NCBI GenBank assembly: GCA_000431235.1
Contig: HF988719.1
Coordinates: forward strand, 73,885 to 137,884
Length of the DNA stretch: 64,000 nucleotides
Reading direction: 5' to 3'
Origin: Coprobacillus sp. CAG:698
GTDB lineage: Bacteria > Bacillota_I > Bacilli_A > ML615J-28 > CAG-698
In this document: piece after piece, positions 50,482 through 59,669 of the stretch
Layout: the number at the start of each line of letters is the position of its first letter
Position numbering within the stretch: the stretch's first letter is position 1
Notes under the pieces: model-generated
Database searches by the model: none
Seen by the model: only the letters and a program-made list of their open reading frames with translations
What the model was told of the DNA's origin: nothing
Program-made: the position numbers and the translations under genes

Positions 50482-52861
50482 TGAACGAGTTGAATTAATT
50501 CTTAATAATGTTACTTTTGGTGTTCTAAACAGAATAAATGCTTCATTGAGTAATTATTTAAAAATTGATGATTACGTATACAAAAAGAATACCCATTCAA
50601 TAATAATCAATAATATTGAAGTATTAGAAGAAGCTAAGAAGATAATAAATAGTGTTGATGAAAAAATTGTTATAACTGAAAAAGTATTAAAGAATATCTA
50701 TCGATACATTTTCTATTTAGAAAATCTAGACTGTGCTAACTGTGGTGCCAAAGTTGAAAGATTATGTACTAAAAATATTATAGCCGATAAAGTAGTTGTT
50801 GACTTTCCAACGTTAAAGATTATCATTGAAACAACAAAAGATTATGATGAAAAAGAACTTCAACTTTTAATTCAAGAATGTGCTGAAATGGTAGATCCTC
50901 GTATTGAAGTTAAAAAATCTTTAAATAAAAAAGTTACTGAAGAATTTAAAATAGATCCCAAAAAGAAAAAAGTGTTTATTATAGGTTTAGTAATCTTTTT
51001 AGTTTTCTTTATCGCCAAAACAATAATAAAATATGTTTTTAATATTGATGAGTTATGGGTTGTGATAATGATATATATAGGGTATCTGCCAGCATATTTT
51101 CTTTTATCTAAAGAAATATTATTAGGAGCATTAAAAAACCTCAAAAATGCAAGATTTTTTGATGAAATGTTTTTAATGACTCTAGCCACTATAATGGCAC
51201 TTGTTGTTCAGTACTACGATGAAGCTATTTTTATAATTATCTTCTATAGAATAGGTGAACTTTGTCAACAATATGCTATAAATTATTCACGAAAATCTAT
51301 TGCTGAGTTAACAAAAATAAAGGTTGAAAAAGCTATGGTGGAGATTAATGGCCAAAAAGTTGAAATGGATGCTGAAGGAATAGTTGTTGGCGACATCTTA
51401 TATATTAATTCAGGAGAAAGAATAGCTTTAGATGGTGTTGTTGAAGAAGGAACTGCTTTGCTTGATAATAAAGCACTAACAGGTGAGTCAATTCCTGTAG
51501 AAGTAAAAGCAGGAACTGAGGTCGTATCTGGGGCTATATGCTTAGATGGAACAATTAAAGTTAAAGTTACGAAAACATACGAAAACTCGATGGTAGCGAA
51601 AATTTTGGGTGTTGTTGAGAACGCTAGCTTATCAAAGTCAAAGTCAGAAACATTGATATCAAAGTTTGCGAAATATTATACTCCATTTATTGTTATGCTA
51701 GCTTTTATCATTGCTATTTTCTTACCATTAATAAATAATAGTGTTTATCCACTTAGTTGGGCTGGATATAAACAATCAATTAGAATTGCTATGATTTTTC
51801 TAGTTGTCTCATGTCCATGCGCCTTAGTTTTGTCAATTCCACTTTCATTCTTTGGAGGAATTGGAAGTGCTAGCAAGAATGGAATTTTGATTAAAGGAAG
51901 TAACTATTTAGAAGCATTGAATGATGTTGATACTGTTATATTTGATAAAACAGGTACATTAACAAAAGGTAATTTTGCTTTAAAAGAAGTAAAATCAGTA
52001 TCTAATTATACTGATGAAGAAGTACTAATGTATGCGGCATATGCTGAAAGTACATCAAATCATGTAATTGCTCAAAGTATCATTAATAGCTATGCGAAAA
52101 AAATAGATTTATCAAACATATCTCCTCTTAATATAAATGATAAAAGGGGAATAGCTGTAAGCGTTAATGGCAAAATTGTAAAAATTGGGCGTAAGATGTT
52201 TATGGAAGGCCAAAAAATAAAGGTAACAAATGAACATGAAACATCTAATGCACTTTTTGTTGCTATTGATGATGCGCTTGCTGGATACATTAGAATCGAA
52301 GATGAGATACGTGAAGATTCTATTAGCGTAATAAAGAAATTAAAGAAATTAGGTATCAAAAAAACAATAATGATTACTGGTGATTCCGAAAAGGTCGCTC
52401 AAGATGTAAGCCAAAAAATAGGATTGGATGCCTATTATGCTGATATCACTCCTATTGAAAAAGTGAATATTTTGAATAAATTAAAGCAAGAAAACCGAGA
52501 TAAGAAAATTGCTTATATTGGTGATGGCATAAATGATGCTCCTGTAATTAGCTCAGCAGATATTGGAATTGCTCTAGGAGGATTTGGAAGCGAAGCAACA
52601 GCACAAATTGCTGATGTTGTTTTAATTGAAAATGATATTAAAAAACTACCTAAAGCTTTTATGATTGCCAAAAAAACAAGAATAATTGTTATTGAAAATA
52701 TAGTAATTGCTTTATTTGTAAAGATATTATTTTTAAGTCTAGCAATGCTTAATATAATTAACAATATCTTAATTTATGCTGCAATATTTGCTGATGTTGG
52801 AGTTTCGCTAATTGCCATAATTAATTCCTTAAGAATATTAAAATACGGAGAAAATAAATGA
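50474..52861 (+). CDS. P1B-type ATPase, Zn/Cd exporter
   Basis: 795 residues. A degenerate first metal-binding domain (1-70), then an HMA domain with LDCANCGAKVE (about 81-91). Membrane part with SCPCALV (CPC ion-binding motif), the TGES loop, DKTGTLTKG (phosphorylated Asp), GDGINDAP hinge, and a last helix with ADVGVSLIAIINSLR. The D-x-G in that helix with CPC marks the Zn/Cd group (ZntA/CadA). It pumps metal out of the cell. It overlaps the sensor gene and, as ATGA, rimM. Confidence 0.93.
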   Translation: MSNERVELILNNVTFGVLNRINASLSNYLKIDDYVYKKNTHSIIINNIEVLEEAKKIINSVDEKIVITEKVLKNIYRYIFYLENLDCANCGAKVERLCTKNIIADKVVVDFPTLKIIIETTKDYDEKELQLLIQECAEMVDPRIEVKKSLNKKVTEEFKIDPKKKKVFIIGLVIFLVFFIAKTIIKYVFNIDELWVVIMIYIGYLPAYFLLSKEILLGALKNLKNARFFDEMFLMTLATIMALVVQYYDEAIFIIIFYRIGELCQQYAINYSRKSIAELTKIKVEKAMVEINGQKVEMDAEGIVVGDILYINSGERIALDGVVEEGTALLDNKALTGESIPVEVKAGTEVVSGAICLDGTIKVKVTKTYENSMVAKILGVVENASLSKSKSETLISKFAKYYTPFIVMLAFIIAIFLPLINNSVYPLSWAGYKQSIRIAMIFLVVSCPCALVLSIPLSFFGGIGSASKNGILIKGSNYLEALNDVDTVIFDKTGTLTKGNFALKEVKSVSNYTDEEVLMYAAYAESTSNHVIAQSIINSYAKKIDLSNISPLNINDKRGIAVSVNGKIVKIGRKMFMEGQKIKVTNEHETSNALFVAIDDALAGYIRIEDEIREDSISVIKKLKKLGIKKTIMITGDSEKVAQDVSQKIGLDAYYADITPIEKVNILNKLKQENRDKKIAYIGDGINDAPVISSADIGIALGGFGSEATAQIADVVLIENDIKKLPKAFMIAKKTRIIVIENIVIALFVKILFLSLAMLNIINNILIYAAIFADVGVSLIAIINSLRILKYGENK

Positions 52862-53343
52862 GACTATTAGAATGTGCGAAAATATTAACTACACATGGTA
52901 TAAAAGGTGAAGTTAAAATAAAAATTATTACTGATGATTTAAATAGATTTAATAAAGGAAACATACTTTATGTTGGCGATGAAAAAGAAGTTATCACAAT
53001 CAATTCATTTAGAATGTTTAAAGGAATGGGCTTAATAACTTTCAATAACATAACTAATATAAATGATGTTCTAAAATACATTGGGAAAAGCATCTATGTT
53101 GATACAGATATGTATGATGATGATAGTATTTACTATGATGATTTAATTGGATGCAATGTTTTTGATAAGGGTAAGCTTATTGGAATTTGTGAAGATGTAA
53201 TGGAAGTTCCTCAAGGTGAAATACTCGTAATTAAACTTGAAAATGGAAAGCAAGGATTTGTTCCTTTTGTTGATGAATTTATAAAAGAAATTGACATAGA
53301 AAAGAAACAAATAGATATTGAATCCATAGAAGGATTGCTATGA
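52858..53343 (+). CDS. rimM: 16S rRNA processing protein RimM
   Basis: 161 residues. N-terminal beta-barrel (CAKILTTHGIKGEVKI) and C-terminal PRC barrel (YYDDLIGCNVFDKGKLIGI, then PQGEILVIKLENG). It assists 30S head assembly. The ATG overlaps the stop of the zinc exporter gene and the end overlaps trmD by four bases, so rimM is translationally coupled to both. That upstream neighbour is unusual. Confidence 0.94.
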   Translation: MRLLECAKILTTHGIKGEVKIKIITDDLNRFNKGNILYVGDEKEVITINSFRMFKGMGLITFNNITNINDVLKYIGKSIYVDTDMYDDDSIYYDDLIGCNVFDKGKLIGICEDVMEVPQGEILVIKLENGKQGFVPFVDEFIKEIDIEKKQIDIESIEGLL

Positions 53344-54080
53344 AAATAACTATCTTAACCCTATTCAAAGAAGAATTTTACGGAATTATCAATTCATCTA
53401 TTATAAAAAGAGCAATTGAAAACAAAGTTTGCGAAATAAATATTATTGATTATCGAGATTTTTCAAAAAAAAGAAATAAAAGGGTTGATGATTATTCGTA
53501 TGGTGGTGGAGCAGGAATGATAATTGAAGCACAACCAATTGTTGATGCTTTAAAATCGATTCCGAATTTTGAGACAACAAAGAAAATAATAACGTCACCA
53601 ATTGGAAAAACATATGATCAAAAAAAAGCAATAGAATTGTCTAAAGAAAACGAACTAATCATAGTTTGTGGGCATTACGAAGGAATAGATCATCGTATTA
53701 TGGATTATGTTGATGAAGCAATAAGTATCGGTGATTATATATTAACAGGTGGAGAAATTGCTGCTATGGCAATTATTGATAGTATAATTCGACTACTTCC
53801 AGAGGCTTTAGGTAATGAAGAATCTAAAGTTGATGAGAGCTTTGAAAATAATTTGCTTGAATATCCTCAGTATACAAGACCTGAAGTCTATGATGGAAAA
53901 AAGGTTCCTAATGTATTAATTTCAGGTAATCATGAAAATATTAGAAAATGGCGAAGATTTATGGCCTTAAAGACAACTTATGAAAATCGCCCTGATTTAA
54001 TAGATAAGGCAAAATTATCTAGTGAAGATGAAGAGTTTTTAGTAATGATAAAAGAAGGAAAAGATATAAATTTTAACTAA
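53340..54080 (+). CDS. trmD: tRNA (guanine-37-N1)-methyltransferase TrmD
   Basis: 246 residues. SPOUT knot enzyme forming m1G37, which prevents +1 frameshifts; usually essential. KITILTLFKEEFYGI, DDYSYGGGAGMIIEAQPI (about 51-68), CGHYEGIDHRI, SIGDYILTGGEIAAM and a C-terminal HENIRKWRR. Ends at a terminator, so rplS, normally next, is under separate control here. Confidence 0.97.
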   Translation: MKITILTLFKEEFYGIINSSIIKRAIENKVCEINIIDYRDFSKKRNKRVDDYSYGGGAGMIIEAQPIVDALKSIPNFETTKKIITSPIGKTYDQKKAIELSKENELIIVCGHYEGIDHRIMDYVDEAISIGDYILTGGEIAAMAIIDSIIRLLPEALGNEESKVDESFENNLLEYPQYTRPEVYDGKKVPNVLISGNHENIRKWRRFMALKTTYENRPDLIDKAKLSSEDEEFLVMIKEGKDINFN

Positions 54081-54109
54081 GTTTATTAGGCAATCTAATA
54101 AACTTTTTT
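54079..54109 (+). terminator. Terminator after trmD
   Basis: AAGTTTATTAG (54079-54089), GGCAAT-type loop, CTAATAAACTT (54095-54105), T run. The stem starts within the stop codon. Confidence 0.9.
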
Positions 54110-54162
54110 AGAAAAATAAGGAAATTATTATTTGAAAATCAACATAAATAATTAAAGGACAC

Positions 54163-54191
54163 TTGAAAATTACTTATAAAAGTGCTATAAT
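54163..54191 (+). promoter_or_regulatory. Promoter of the amidase gene
   Basis: TTGAAA at 54163-54168, spacer 17 ending in TGC, TATAAT at 54186-54191. Confidence 0.85.
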
Positions 54192-54198
54192 ATGTATG

Positions 54199-54216
54199 TA
54201 GCATAATAATATGCTA
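54199..54216 (+). promoter_or_regulatory. 5'-end hairpin of the amidase mRNA
   Basis: TAGCATA, loop ATAA, TATGCTA: a perfect 7-bp stem at the predicted mRNA start. Possibly an mRNA-stabilising 5' hairpin (inference). Confidence 0.5.
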
Positions 54217-54246
54217 GTAGTATTCTCATGAAAGGAAAAGGATAGA

Positions 54247-54272
54247 ATGAAGATTACTTTAAAAAATTAATG
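54247..54272 (+). other. Apparent -1 frameshift at the start of the amidase gene
   Basis: ATG 54247 follows a good SD (AAAGGAAAAGG) but its frame stops at TAA 54268-54270. A -1 shift at T-TTA-AAA (54258-54264), or one extra A in the A6 run, fuses it to the long frame and yields MKITLKKLMFVLTF..., a complete lipoprotein signal. The in-frame ATG 54270 lacks an SD and a charged N-terminus. Confidence 0.75.
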
Positions 54273-57200
54273 TTTGTATTAACATTTATTTTAACTGTGA
54301 CTTTGTTTGTTGGATGTAAAACTCCAGAACTTAAATTTGAACAAAGTTCTTTCGAATTAAAAGTTGGTGAAGAACTAGTTTTAAGTCCTGTATTAACAAA
54401 CACTAAAAGTCTTGTAGAATATACTTTCGATAAAGAAGGTATCGTTGAAATTACTGACAATAAAGTAAAAGCTTTATCAGTAGGAGAAGTTAAAATTACT
54501 GCTAATCTAAAAGATAATAAAGAAATAAAGGCAGAATTAACTATTAAAGTTATTGAAAATCATGTTCATGATTTTAAAGAAGTTGTAGATGATAAATTCT
54601 TAGCAAGCGAAGCAACTTGTTCTTCAAAAGCTAAATATTACAAATCATGTGAATGTGGAGCTAAGAGTGAAGAAACATTTGAAGCTGGCGAAATCGGTAC
54701 ACATGTATTTGATCAAGAAGTAGTTGAAGACAAATACTTAGCTAAAGAAGCAACATGTACAGAAAAAGGTTTATATTACAAATCATGTAAATGTGGTGAA
54801 AAAGGCGAAGAAACATTCGAAGGAGGAGACTTAGCACCTCACGTATTCGATCAAGAAGTGGCTGATGATAAATATTTAGTAAGCCCAATTAATCCTGGTG
54901 ATAAAGAAGCTCACTATTACAAATCATGTAAATGCGGTGAAAAAGGCGAAGAAACATTCACACGCAAATTAGGTGTTGATGTTACATCAGTTAAAATCTT
55001 AAATAAATTTGATAAATTACATTTTGATGAATCAGTAGAAATGCAATTAGAAATTTTACCTGAAGAAGCAAGGGAAACTGCTGTTATTACTTGGGAAGCA
55101 AGTGATAGCGATGTAGAATTTGAAGGCAATACTTTAACTAATGGTGGTATTGGAAAAATTAAAATCACTGTAAGATGTGGAGACAAAGAAGATTCATTTG
55201 AATACATGTCTTATGATGTAATAAATGAAATTAAATTAGAAATAAAAGAAACAACAGTTAATATTGGCGATACAATTACACCAAAAATTACTATTCTTCC
55301 AGAAACTGCAAATCAAGAATATATTATTACTCTTGATCCAGAAGATGCTTTAAAAGTTAATGAAAATAATTCATTAACAGCCTTAAAATCAGGTGTTATT
55401 ACAGTCACAGTAACATCAAAAGATGATGAAAGTTTAAGACAATCTGTTAAGGTAAGAGTTAGAGATTTAGTTGAATCAATTAGAGTAACTGGTGATAGCA
55501 CAATGTTTGAAGGCAAAACTCAAACATTAAAAATTGCTTTTACTCCTAGTGATTTCATTGTAAAAGATGTTGTATGGTCTTCATCAGATGATGAGGTTGC
55601 TTCAGTAGATCAAAATGGTGTTGTTACATCTCATAAAGCTGGAGAAGTTACAATTAAAGTTGAATCACAAGATGCTGGTAAATGTGTCGGTGAATTTAAA
55701 ATAACTGTAAATGAACTTCCAAAAGATGATGATAATGCTTATGTATCTGAAGAAGTTGGTAACTTAGAAAGCGGTTCAAAAGTTACATTCAAAGGTGTTG
55801 AATTTACTGTTGGACAAAACGCATTCGGATCATTTGAAAATGCTGTTCAAGTTGCTAGAAAAGTAGTTTACATTGGTAAATATGAATTACAAAATGCTTA
55901 TACACTTACAAAGAGTGGCTTAACATTTATTGGAAATGGTCAAGATTCAAAAATTACTGCTCAATTCTCACTTGCAGATGGCGTTACAGATATTACATTT
56001 GATAGTTTAGTTATTACTGGTAGTGGACAAATTAAAGGTATTAGTAATAATGAAAATATTACAGTTATCAACTGTAATTGTAATGGTTCAAAAGTTGATT
56101 CAAGTCAAGGTACAATCTTTATGAGTGGTAATGCTAAGAATTTAGTTGTTAAAAATACAACATTCTTAGATTCTACATGTGCTCGTTCAATTCGAAATGA
56201 AGCTGTTCTTGATGGCTTAGTAGTTGATAATTGTGAATTTGGTGGAAGTGGTGTATATGATCCAATCCGTTCACAAGGAACAATTCAAGGAATAGTAACA
56301 ATTACTAACTGCGTATTTAATAATTCAACACAAAGTGCTATCATGTTTATGAGCCATGATAATGGAACATTTGTTATTAATAACAATAAATTCTATAATA
56401 TTATTTGCACAGCTATCGATATTAGATTAAGCAAAAACAATGCACCTGAAGCAACATTTGAAATTATGTATAATATTTTTGATAACACAGGTGTTTATAG
56501 TGAATCTTGGGATAAAGATACATCATGGGGATGCATTAGATTTAGAGCTAAAGGTTATACTTTAGAAACAATTAAATTTAATGCTAACTATAACCAATTT
56601 ATTAAATGGGGAACTGTCCTTTTAAATAATGCTGCTAACACAAGCGATTTAGTATTTGCAAACTTAGATTATAACTACTTTGATAAAGAAGTTACAGCAG
56701 CAAACTTTGAAAATATTGCTTTATCATTTGATCATATATTTAAAACAATCGAAGAATTAAATGCTGTATTAGTATATAAAGATATTAATAGTAGTGATGA
56801 AAAAACATTAGTTGTTGGTGAAAATGCGAACGTTACAAAAACAAAATATGCTACTTTAGCTGATGCTTTAAAAGATGCTAAAGATGGATATACAATTTAT
56901 ATGTTACCTGGTACGCACACTGGAGATGCTAAGATAGCTCTTAATAATTTAACAATCACTTCATTAAATGGTAATATTAATCCAAACTCTTCAGAAACAC
57001 GTTTTGAAGAAGCAATTTATGAAGGAACGATAACTATTGATAAGGAAATTGCTAACTTAACAATTTCAGGTATTAAATTTGTTGGCTCTGCAAAAATTAA
57101 AAACACTGCTGGTCCTGCTGGAACAGCTAAAGAAACTGCAGTTAATCTAACAAACTTTGTCTTTAAAAATAACTATGTATCTATTAACCACACAAGTGGA

Positions 57201-59474
57201 AATGGATTTATGGACTTCAAAGAAGGTTCATCAAGTTATAGTCATAATACAACTATTATAAATAACTACTTTACTACAGAAGCAAGCAATAAAGCTGAAG
57301 CTGTACTATACTTAGATAACACTTATAATTTAGTTGTAGAAGATAATGTATTTGAAAATATTACTGGAAAAGCCTTTTATGTAAATGATACAACAAAAGG
57401 TTTAAGTGGAGAATATTCAAAGATTAATAGTAACTTCTTCAAAAATGTTACAAATAGTGCTATTCATATCAACTGGATGTCACCACTACCACTTGGGAAC
57501 AAAGAAGCTTACGTGGAAATTGAAAACAATAATTTTGAAAATATAGGCGAAAATGCTATTTATTTAGGTCAACCTAATAATTCTGATAATTATGCATCAT
57601 TCAAATTAATGTTTAACAAATTTAAAGCTGTAAAGACTGGCGTATATTTAATGAGAGTTCAAGATATTTATAACATGGATGCAAAATATAATGTATTCTA
57701 TGATGTACCAACAGATTATTACTATTTTAATAATAGTAAGAACACTAAAACAACTACTCCAGCTGCACTTGATGCAACATTAAATGTATTCTATGTTGAT
57801 GGTGCAATTACTGGTCCTAGTGCTGATAAATTTAGTGAACTTGTAAAATATGCTCCACAAGCTACATCAATTGATGAAATCCCAGCATTCAATGATTCTG
57901 CTTCGGCAATTGCTATTAAAGAAATTAAAGTGTATGTTGGTGATGAAAAACAATTAGAAATCGAATACACTCCAAAAAATACTGTTAATGTTGGTGTTAT
58001 TTGGCAAGTTAGCGATGAAACTATAGCTACAGTTGATGCTTTAGGTGTTATTAAAGCTCTAAAAGAAGGAAAAGTAACTGTAACAGCTATCTATAAAAAG
58101 AATACTAAAGTAATGGCTACATTAGATTTAAATATTGAAACATATAAATCTATAGAAGTTCGTTATGAAGGTAAATCAATTGTTAATACAAATGAAACAT
58201 TAAAACTTGAAACAACATTAATCAACCTAACAGGAAAAGTTACTTATACAAGTTTAAATCCTGATATTGCAACAGTTGATGAAAATGGTGTTGTAACAGG
58301 TGTGAAAGAAGGAACAGCAACAATCGTGGTTAAATTAGAAGGAACTGATTATGAAAATAAAATTCACTTGACAGTAAAGGATGTTACTGAATATAGTGAA
58401 TTAATGCAATTATTAATTAATGCTCATAATGAAAATGTAATGTATAGAACAATTAATTACATTGGTTATGAATCAGGATATGAAAGTGTACCTCACGATA
58501 TATATGGTTCTGTTAATGCATATTATGCAGGTCAAAATCCTGAGGTTATTAGAAATATGCTTCCTGCAGGAAGAGCTAATAATCCTGGATATGATATGAA
58601 ATCAATTGAATTCATCGTTGTTCATGATACAGGATCTGCTTCACCAGGAGCTACTGCTAAAGCTAATTCAAATTGGTGTACTAATGCAAGTAACACGGGT
58701 TCATCATGGCACTATACAATTGGTAATGATGGATTATATCAACAAATTGAAGAAAATAAAGTAAGTTGGCATGCAGGCGATGGAACAGATTGGGGCGAAA
58801 CAACAGTTCTTCAAGACACTGGCGTAAAATTCACTGAATATCGTCCTAAAGTTACAATTTCTGATGATGGTTACTTTGTAATTAATGGTCAAAAAACAAC
58901 AGTTGCTTCCCCAAGAAAAGAAGATGGAACAGTTGAAACAAGAACAAATCAATTAGGAATTTTAGCAGTTAAAGGTGCTAATGGAAATTATTTCATTCCT
59001 ACAACATGGATTTCATCAGGATATTCAAAACCTGTATGTATTAGAGGCGGAAATATAAATGGAATCGGAATTGAATCTGCAGTTAATACTGGTAGTGATG
59101 TTTACTTCACATGGCAACGTTTAGCAAAATTAGTTGCTGAGCTATTAGTAAAACATGACCTATTACCAGACAGAGTTACATTCCATAATAACTTCTCTAA
59201 TAAAACTTGTCCTAACACAATGATTACAAATAATTTAGTTGACATGTTCTTAGAAATGGTGTATACTGAATATGCGGTTGCTAAAAACTATGCTGATTAC
59301 AAAATTGAGTTTATTAGTAACAACCCAGATATTATTGATAATACTGGTAGAGTTGTAAATGCTCCAGAGTCAACTACTATGGTGTCATATACAATCAAAC
59401 TTACAAAGGGATCAGATGTTGAAGAAGTAACTTTACATTCTGTTATTCCTGGAACAAAGACTCTCCATAAATAA
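54270..59474 (+). CDS. Giant Big2 / Cys-repeat / beta-helix amidase lipoprotein
   Basis: 1734 residues from ATG 54270; the true start is probably 54247 through a frameshift or an A-run error. Order: hydrophobic signal with lipobox FVGC (Cys16), a Big2-like domain (20-95), three Cys repeats (about 98-235), about three Big2 domains (235-480), beta-helix (487-830), beta-helix (850-1200), two Big2 domains (1210-1370), then an Amidase_2/PGRP-fold N-acetylmuramoyl-L-alanine amidase (about 1440-1665). The amidase keeps the zinc ligands: His in FIVVHDTGS, His in TFHNNFS and Cys in KTCPN; SWHAG is also present. It should cleave the stem peptide from muramic acid outside the cell. Remodelling, adhesion or attack on other cells are all possible. 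Confidence 0.85.
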   Translation: MFVLTFILTVTLFVGCKTPELKFEQSSFELKVGEELVLSPVLTNTKSLVEYTFDKEGIVEITDNKVKALSVGEVKITANLKDNKEIKAELTIKVIENHVHDFKEVVDDKFLASEATCSSKAKYYKSCECGAKSEETFEAGEIGTHVFDQEVVEDKYLAKEATCTEKGLYYKSCKCGEKGEETFEGGDLAPHVFDQEVADDKYLVSPINPGDKEAHYYKSCKCGEKGEETFTRKLGVDVTSVKILNKFDKLHFDESVEMQLEILPEEARETAVITWEASDSDVEFEGNTLTNGGIGKIKITVRCGDKEDSFEYMSYDVINEIKLEIKETTVNIGDTITPKITILPETANQEYIITLDPEDALKVNENNSLTALKSGVITVTVTSKDDESLRQSVKVRVRDLVESIRVTGDSTMFEGKTQTLKIAFTPSDFIVKDVVWSSSDDEVASVDQNGVVTSHKAGEVTIKVESQDAGKCVGEFKITVNELPKDDDNAYVSEEVGNLESGSKVTFKGVEFTVGQNAFGSFENAVQVARKVVYIGKYELQNAYTLTKSGLTFIGNGQDSKITAQFSLADGVTDITFDSLVITGSGQIKGISNNENITVINCNCNGSKVDSSQGTIFMSGNAKNLVVKNTTFLDSTCARSIRNEAVLDGLVVDNCEFGGSGVYDPIRSQGTIQGIVTITNCVFNNSTQSAIMFMSHDNGTFVINNNKFYNIICTAIDIRLSKNNAPEATFEIMYNIFDNTGVYSESWDKDTSWGCIRFRAKGYTLETIKFNANYNQFIKWGTVLLNNAANTSDLVFANLDYNYFDKEVTAANFENIALSFDHIFKTIEELNAVLVYKDINSSDEKTLVVGENANVTKTKYATLADALKDAKDGYTIYMLPGTHTGDAKIALNNLTITSLNGNINPNSSETRFEEAIYEGTITIDKEIANLTISGIKFVGSAKIKNTAGPAGTAKETAVNLTNFVFKNNYVSINHTSGNGFMDFKEGSSSYSHNTTIINNYFTTEASNKAEAVLYLDNTYNLVVEDNVFENITGKAFYVNDTTKGLSGEYSKINSNFFKNVTNSAIHINWMSPLPLGNKEAYVEIENNNFENIGENAIYLGQPNNSDNYASFKLMFNKFKAVKTGVYLMRVQDIYNMDAKYNVFYDVPTDYYYFNNSKNTKTTTPAALDATLNVFYVDGAITGPSADKFSELVKYAPQATSIDEIPAFNDSASAIAIKEIKVYVGDEKQLEIEYTPKNTVNVGVIWQVSDETIATVDALGVIKALKEGKVTVTAIYKKNTKVMATLDLNIETYKSIEVRYEGKSIVNTNETLKLETTLINLTGKVTYTSLNPDIATVDENGVVTGVKEGTATIVVKLEGTDYENKIHLTVKDVTEYSELMQLLINAHNENVMYRTINYIGYESGYESVPHDIYGSVNAYYAGQNPEVIRNMLPAGRANNPGYDMKSIEFIVVHDTGSASPGATAKANSNWCTNASNTGSSWHYTIGNDGLYQQIEENKVSWHAGDGTDWGETTVLQDTGVKFTEYRPKVTISDDGYFVINGQKTTVASPRKEDGTVETRTNQLGILAVKGANGNYFIPTTWISSGYSKPVCIRGGNINGIGIESAVNTGSDVYFTWQRLAKLVAELLVKHDLLPDRVTFHNNFSNKTCPNTMITNNLVDMFLEMVYTEYAVAKNYADYKIEFISNNPDIIDNTGRVVNAPESTTMVSYTIKLTKGSDVEEVTLHSVIPGTKTLHK
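54561..54962 (+). repeat. Three tandem Cys-rich repeats (about 46 residues each)
   Basis: Each unit ends YYKSCxCGxKxEETF. The first two also have EATC before it; the third has INPGDKEAH instead and has lost that cysteine. Repeat DNA is conserved, e.g. TATTACAAATCATGTAAATG in the second and a near copy in the third. Confidence 0.85.
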
Positions 59475-59521
59475 TATTATTAGTCATGTATTATTTTAGA
59501 TGAGTATAGAACTTTTTATGG

Positions 59522-59557
59522 GAAAGCTCCTTCTAACGAGGGAGTTTTCTTTTTTTA
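59522..59557 (+). terminator. Terminator after the amidase gene
   Basis: GAAAGCTCC (59522-59530) and GGAGTTTTC (59541-59549), one G-T pair, T run to 59557. Confidence 0.82.
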
Positions 59558-59565
59558 AAAAACAT

Positions 59566-59594
59566 TTGCTTTTTTAAACTAAATAGTGTATAAT
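59566..59594 (+). promoter_or_regulatory. rplS promoter
   Basis: TTGCTT at 59566-59571, spacer 17, TATAAT at 59589-59594. Confidence 0.8.
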
Positions 59595-59600
59595 ATATAG

Positions 59601-59646
59601 GAGTGTTCCGCTACTATTATAAGAGGTTTAAATAGGAATGAACATT
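59601..59646 (+). promoter_or_regulatory. rplS leader hairpin, probable L19 leader
   Basis: TGTTC (59604-59608) pairs with GAACA (59640-59644) and CTATT (59614-59618) with AATAG (59631-59635), enclosing ATAAGAGGTTTA. A conserved L19 leader motif is known upstream of rplS in low-GC Gram-positive bacteria. Confidence 0.6.
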
Positions 59647-59669
59647 TAATAAATAAAGGAGTATATATT

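Noticed and set aside
54561..54962. CRISPR-like or DNA-level repeat array
   Set aside because: The repeats are in frame, encode a conserved Cys motif and have no spacers.
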